A DNA stretch of 64,000 nucleotides from CAKZNE01 sp964485405 (GTDB lineage: Bacteria > Bacteroidota > Bacteroidia > Flavobacteriales > Schleiferiaceae), in NCBI GenBank assembly GCA_964485405.1, contig CAZAJG010000007.1:49872-113871 (forward strand), written 5' to 3'. Numbering within the stretch: the stretch's first letter is position 1; each line of letters opens with the position of its first letter. The position numbers and the translations under genes were made by a program. The notes below the pieces were generated by a model. The model made no database searches. It was given only the letters and a program-made list of their open reading frames with translations, and had not been told where the DNA came from. Of this stretch, positions 62,029 through 64,000 are shown piece after piece.

Positions 62029-63216
62029 ATGAACAGCATAAACGGGATTAATTTCAACGGTCAACGAGTTTTGGTGAGAGTGGATTTCAATGTACCCCTA
62101 AATGATAAACAAGAAATTACGGATGATACACGCATAAGAGCTTGTATTCCAACTATTAAAACCATTTTAGAGAACAACGGAAAGCCTGTACTTATGTCGC
62201 ATTTGGGTAGACCCAAAGGCGAACGAAAAGCAGAGTTGAGCTTAAAACATTTAGTAGAGCGGTTGGAAGCTTTGAGCGGAAGTAAGGTGAATTTTGCGAA
62301 GGATTGTATTGGTGAAGAAGTGGTTGGTATGAGTAACAATCTGGGAGCTGGAGAGATTTTACTACTTGAAAACCTTAGGTTTTATAAAGAAGAAACGACT
62401 GGAGATAGAGCTTTTGCACAAGAGCTGGCAAAGAATGGAGACTATTACGTGAATGATGCGTTCGGGACCGCACATAGAGCACATGCGAGTACCGCTATTA
62501 TTGCCGAGTTTTTTACCGAAAATAAAGCAGCAGGATTAGTAATGAGTGCGGAAATAGAAAACGTAAATAAGGTATTAAACGATAGAACTTCACCCGTAAC
62601 TGCTATTGTAGGAGGTGCTAAAGTTTCATCTAAAATTGATATCCTATCCAACTTAACACCTAAGCTAGATAACTTAATTATAGCGGGAGGAATGGCTTTT
62701 ACCTTTATCAAAGCACAAGGGGGAAGCGTAGGAAAAAGTTTGGTGGAAGACGATTATTTGAATACAGCAAAAGATATTCTTAAAGCGGCAAAAGAGCAGA
62801 ACGTAAAAGTGTATTTACCCATTGATACGGTAAACGCAGATGCTTTTTCGAATGATGCCAATACCAACATATCTAAAGCAAACGCCATAGGAGACGAAGA
62901 CATGGGCTTGGATATAGGGCCAGAAAGTTTAGAAGACTTAAAGGCGGTAATTGAAAGTTCTAAAACGATACTTTGGAATGGGCCAATGGGCGTATTTGAG
63001 TTTGACAACTTTGCAAAAGGAACCGAAGAAGTAGCCAATTATATAGCGAATGCTACAAAAAATGGAGCTTTTAGTTTAGTGGGAGGAGGAGACTCTGTTG
63101 CTGCGGTAAAAAAATTCAACAAGCAAGATGAAGTGAGCTACGTTTCTACCGGAGGTGGAGCCATGCTCGAATACTTAGAGGGGAAAGAACTACCTGGAAT
63201 TAAGGCGTTGAGTTAA
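62029..63216 (+). CDS. pgk: Phosphoglycerate kinase
   Basis: 395 residues, full length. Transfers phosphate between 1,3-bisphosphoglycerate and ADP in glycolysis. RVDFNVPL, SHLGRPKG, LLLENLRFYKEE, the hinge-region NDAFGTAHRAHAST, GGAKVSSKIDIL and the C-terminal GGGDSVAAV are all present. The end overlaps the convergent cvpA-like gene by 17 bases. Confidence 0.97.
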   Translation: MNSINGINFNGQRVLVRVDFNVPLNDKQEITDDTRIRACIPTIKTILENNGKPVLMSHLGRPKGERKAELSLKHLVERLEALSGSKVNFAKDCIGEEVVGMSNNLGAGEILLLENLRFYKEETTGDRAFAQELAKNGDYYVNDAFGTAHRAHASTAIIAEFFTENKAAGLVMSAEIENVNKVLNDRTSPVTAIVGGAKVSSKIDILSNLTPKLDNLIIAGGMAFTFIKAQGGSVGKSLVEDDYLNTAKDILKAAKEQNVKVYLPIDTVNADAFSNDANTNISKANAIGDEDMGLDIGPESLEDLKAVIESSKTILWNGPMGVFEFDNFAKGTEEVANYIANATKNGAFSLVGGGDSVAAVKKFNKQDEVSYVSTGGGAMLEYLEGKELPGIKALS

Positions 63217-63748
63217 GGTCGGGTAAGGTGTTTAAATCCAAAGAACGAGCTTCTTTGGTTTCTGTGGCTTTATCAATGTAGTAGCCCACATAATGGCTGT
63301 ATTCTTCAAAATAAGAAATGAGAAAGCTCTCCGTTACTAAAACGTTGTTTTCTTTGCGTTGTAAGGCTATAAAACCACTGGTAAAGTAAACTACGATCAA
63401 AACTAAAATGAGCGTTTTGCAGAGGCCAAATAAACCCCCTAAAAGGCGGTTTACAAACCCAAGTGCTACTAGCTTCATCATTTTGGTTAAAGCTCTTGCT
63501 AATAAATAAACGGCAATAACTACCGCAACAAACACCAGAGCATAAGACGCTACTTTAGTGCCAATACCGGGATCATCCACATATTTGGCTAACTGCAAAT
63601 AAACGTCATCTGCAAAAAGATAAGCCATAAAAGCCCCACCAAATAAGGAAACTAAAGAGGCAAGCTCAATAAAAAGTCCTTTAAAAAGTCCGCGACCAAG
63701 GCCAAAAAGAAGAGGAGCAAGTAATATGAAATCAAGTAAATTCACCAA
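63200..63748 (-). CDS. CvpA family membrane protein
   Basis: 182 residues with four to five predicted helices. The N-terminal LLDFILLAPLLFGLGRGLFKGLFIELASL and the later VNRLLGGLFGLCKTLILVLI follow the CvpA family, named for colicin V production and also linked to envelope functions. The C-terminal 45 residues are soluble and include YSHYVGYYIDKATE. Convergent with pgk, divergent from the last gene. Confidence 0.88.
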   Translation of the reverse strand: MVNLLDFILLAPLLFGLGRGLFKGLFIELASLVSLFGGAFMAYLFADDVYLQLAKYVDDPGIGTKVASYALVFVAVVIAVYLLARALTKMMKLVALGFVNRLLGGLFGLCKTLILVLIVVYFTSGFIALQRKENNVLVTESFLISYFEEYSHYVGYYIDKATETKEARSLDLNTLPDLNSTP

Positions 63749-63786
63749 CTAATAATGAGACGGTGAATATAAAGGGATAAACGCAT

Positions 63787-64000
63787 ATGTTATCTGAAAA
63801 TTTAAAGGAAAAGTGGGATCAAGTGGTGGAGATAAGCTCGAGAGAGTTTGGACAAGGAGAAACCTTGGACTTAGACACCATCTTATTTATAATAGGTTTA
63901 CAAGAGTTAGGTAAGGGCTATAAAAAGTATAAAAAAGACGAAAAGCTTAATATTATGCACATTGCCATTTGCAAGCTTTTAGAGCCGTACGGCTATTATG
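63787..64000 (+). CDS. Hypothetical protein (partial, cut by right edge)
   Basis: The first 71 codons are present, from the ATG at 63787, and no stop is reached. The protein starts MLSENLKEKWDQVVEIS and continues with LDLDTILFIIGLQELGKGYK and LNIMHIAICKLLEPYGYY. I recall similar short conserved proteins in Flavobacteriales in this neighbourhood (after cvpA) but no assigned function. No signal peptide. Confidence 0.75.
   Translation, partial: MLSENLKEKWDQVVEISSREFGQGETLDLDTILFIIGLQELGKGYKKYKKDEKLNIMHIAICKLLEPYGYY

Overview
The window looks like chromosomal DNA of a marine-type member of the Bacteroidota, most likely order Flavobacteriales (a Cryomorphaceae/Schleiferiaceae-like lineage would fit, but this is a guess). 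The reasons are: AT-rich DNA; a secreted protein ending in a type IX secretion (T9SS type A) sorting domain; families largely confined to or common in this phylum (DUF5687 permease, DUF4175, DUF2911, DUF4139 tandem pair, ECF sigma/anti-sigma pairs with outer-membrane barrels); and repeated TAnnTTTG -7 promoter elements upstream of several genes. Nothing resembles a phage, an insertion sequence or a CRISPR array. A run of 10 N at 34705-34714 marks an assembly gap.

Layout. 1-8.7 kb: aerobic phenylacetate degradation. paaA-paaB-paaC-paaD-paaG-paaH run on the minus strand with the reductase gene paaE divergent from paaA; the operon continues, almost without spacing, into an ABC exporter, an unknown protein and probably the first codons of a paaI thioesterase at the left edge. 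8.8-12.5 kb: an ElaA acetyltransferase, then an ECF sigma factor operon with a one-helix putative anti-sigma protein and two secreted acidic proteins that share tryptophan-spaced helical repeats. 12.7-20.1 kb: housekeeping and general genes (RNase R, a LysE-type exporter, an M1 aminopeptidase, a metallo-beta-lactamase-fold hydrolase, a lipoprotein, RpiB). 20.1-20.65 kb is the largest non-coding gap.

20.6-31.8 kb: a MORN-type repeat protein, then the most unusual locus here: five tightly coupled genes (22.4-28.1 kb) for an ABC importer (binding protein, permease, ATPase), a STAS protein with a large unknown C-terminal domain, and an NCS2 nucleobase permease carrying a C-terminal RsbW-like HATPase domain. 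This pairs two transport systems with both halves of an anti-sigma/antagonist-type switch. It is followed by a GPP34 (GOLPH3-like) protein, a NUDIX hydrolase, an alpha/beta hydrolase and an HI0933-type flavoprotein.

31.8-54.1 kb: secreted and envelope proteins (T9SS cargo with SGNH and BNR-like parts, an OmpL47-like repeat protein, two predicted beta-barrel proteins), an OpuC-type osmolyte ABC system, a VIT-family transporter, an ALDH7 dehydrogenase, a cupin, two tandem DUF4139 proteins, a cytochrome c-FTR1 iron permease, alkyladenine glycosylase, tRNA-Cys, FolB and GltX. Two roughly 100-bp imperfect palindromic repeats fill the cupin/DUF4139 gap.

54.2-64 kb: DUF4175, YbeY, MnmG, a methyltransferase, DNA polymerase III delta prime, phosphoglycerate kinase, CvpA and a gene cut by the right edge. 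mnmG is flanked on both sides by near-perfect 16-bp parS (ParB-binding) sites, which suggests this end of the window lies in the chromosome's origin-proximal, ParB-loaded region.
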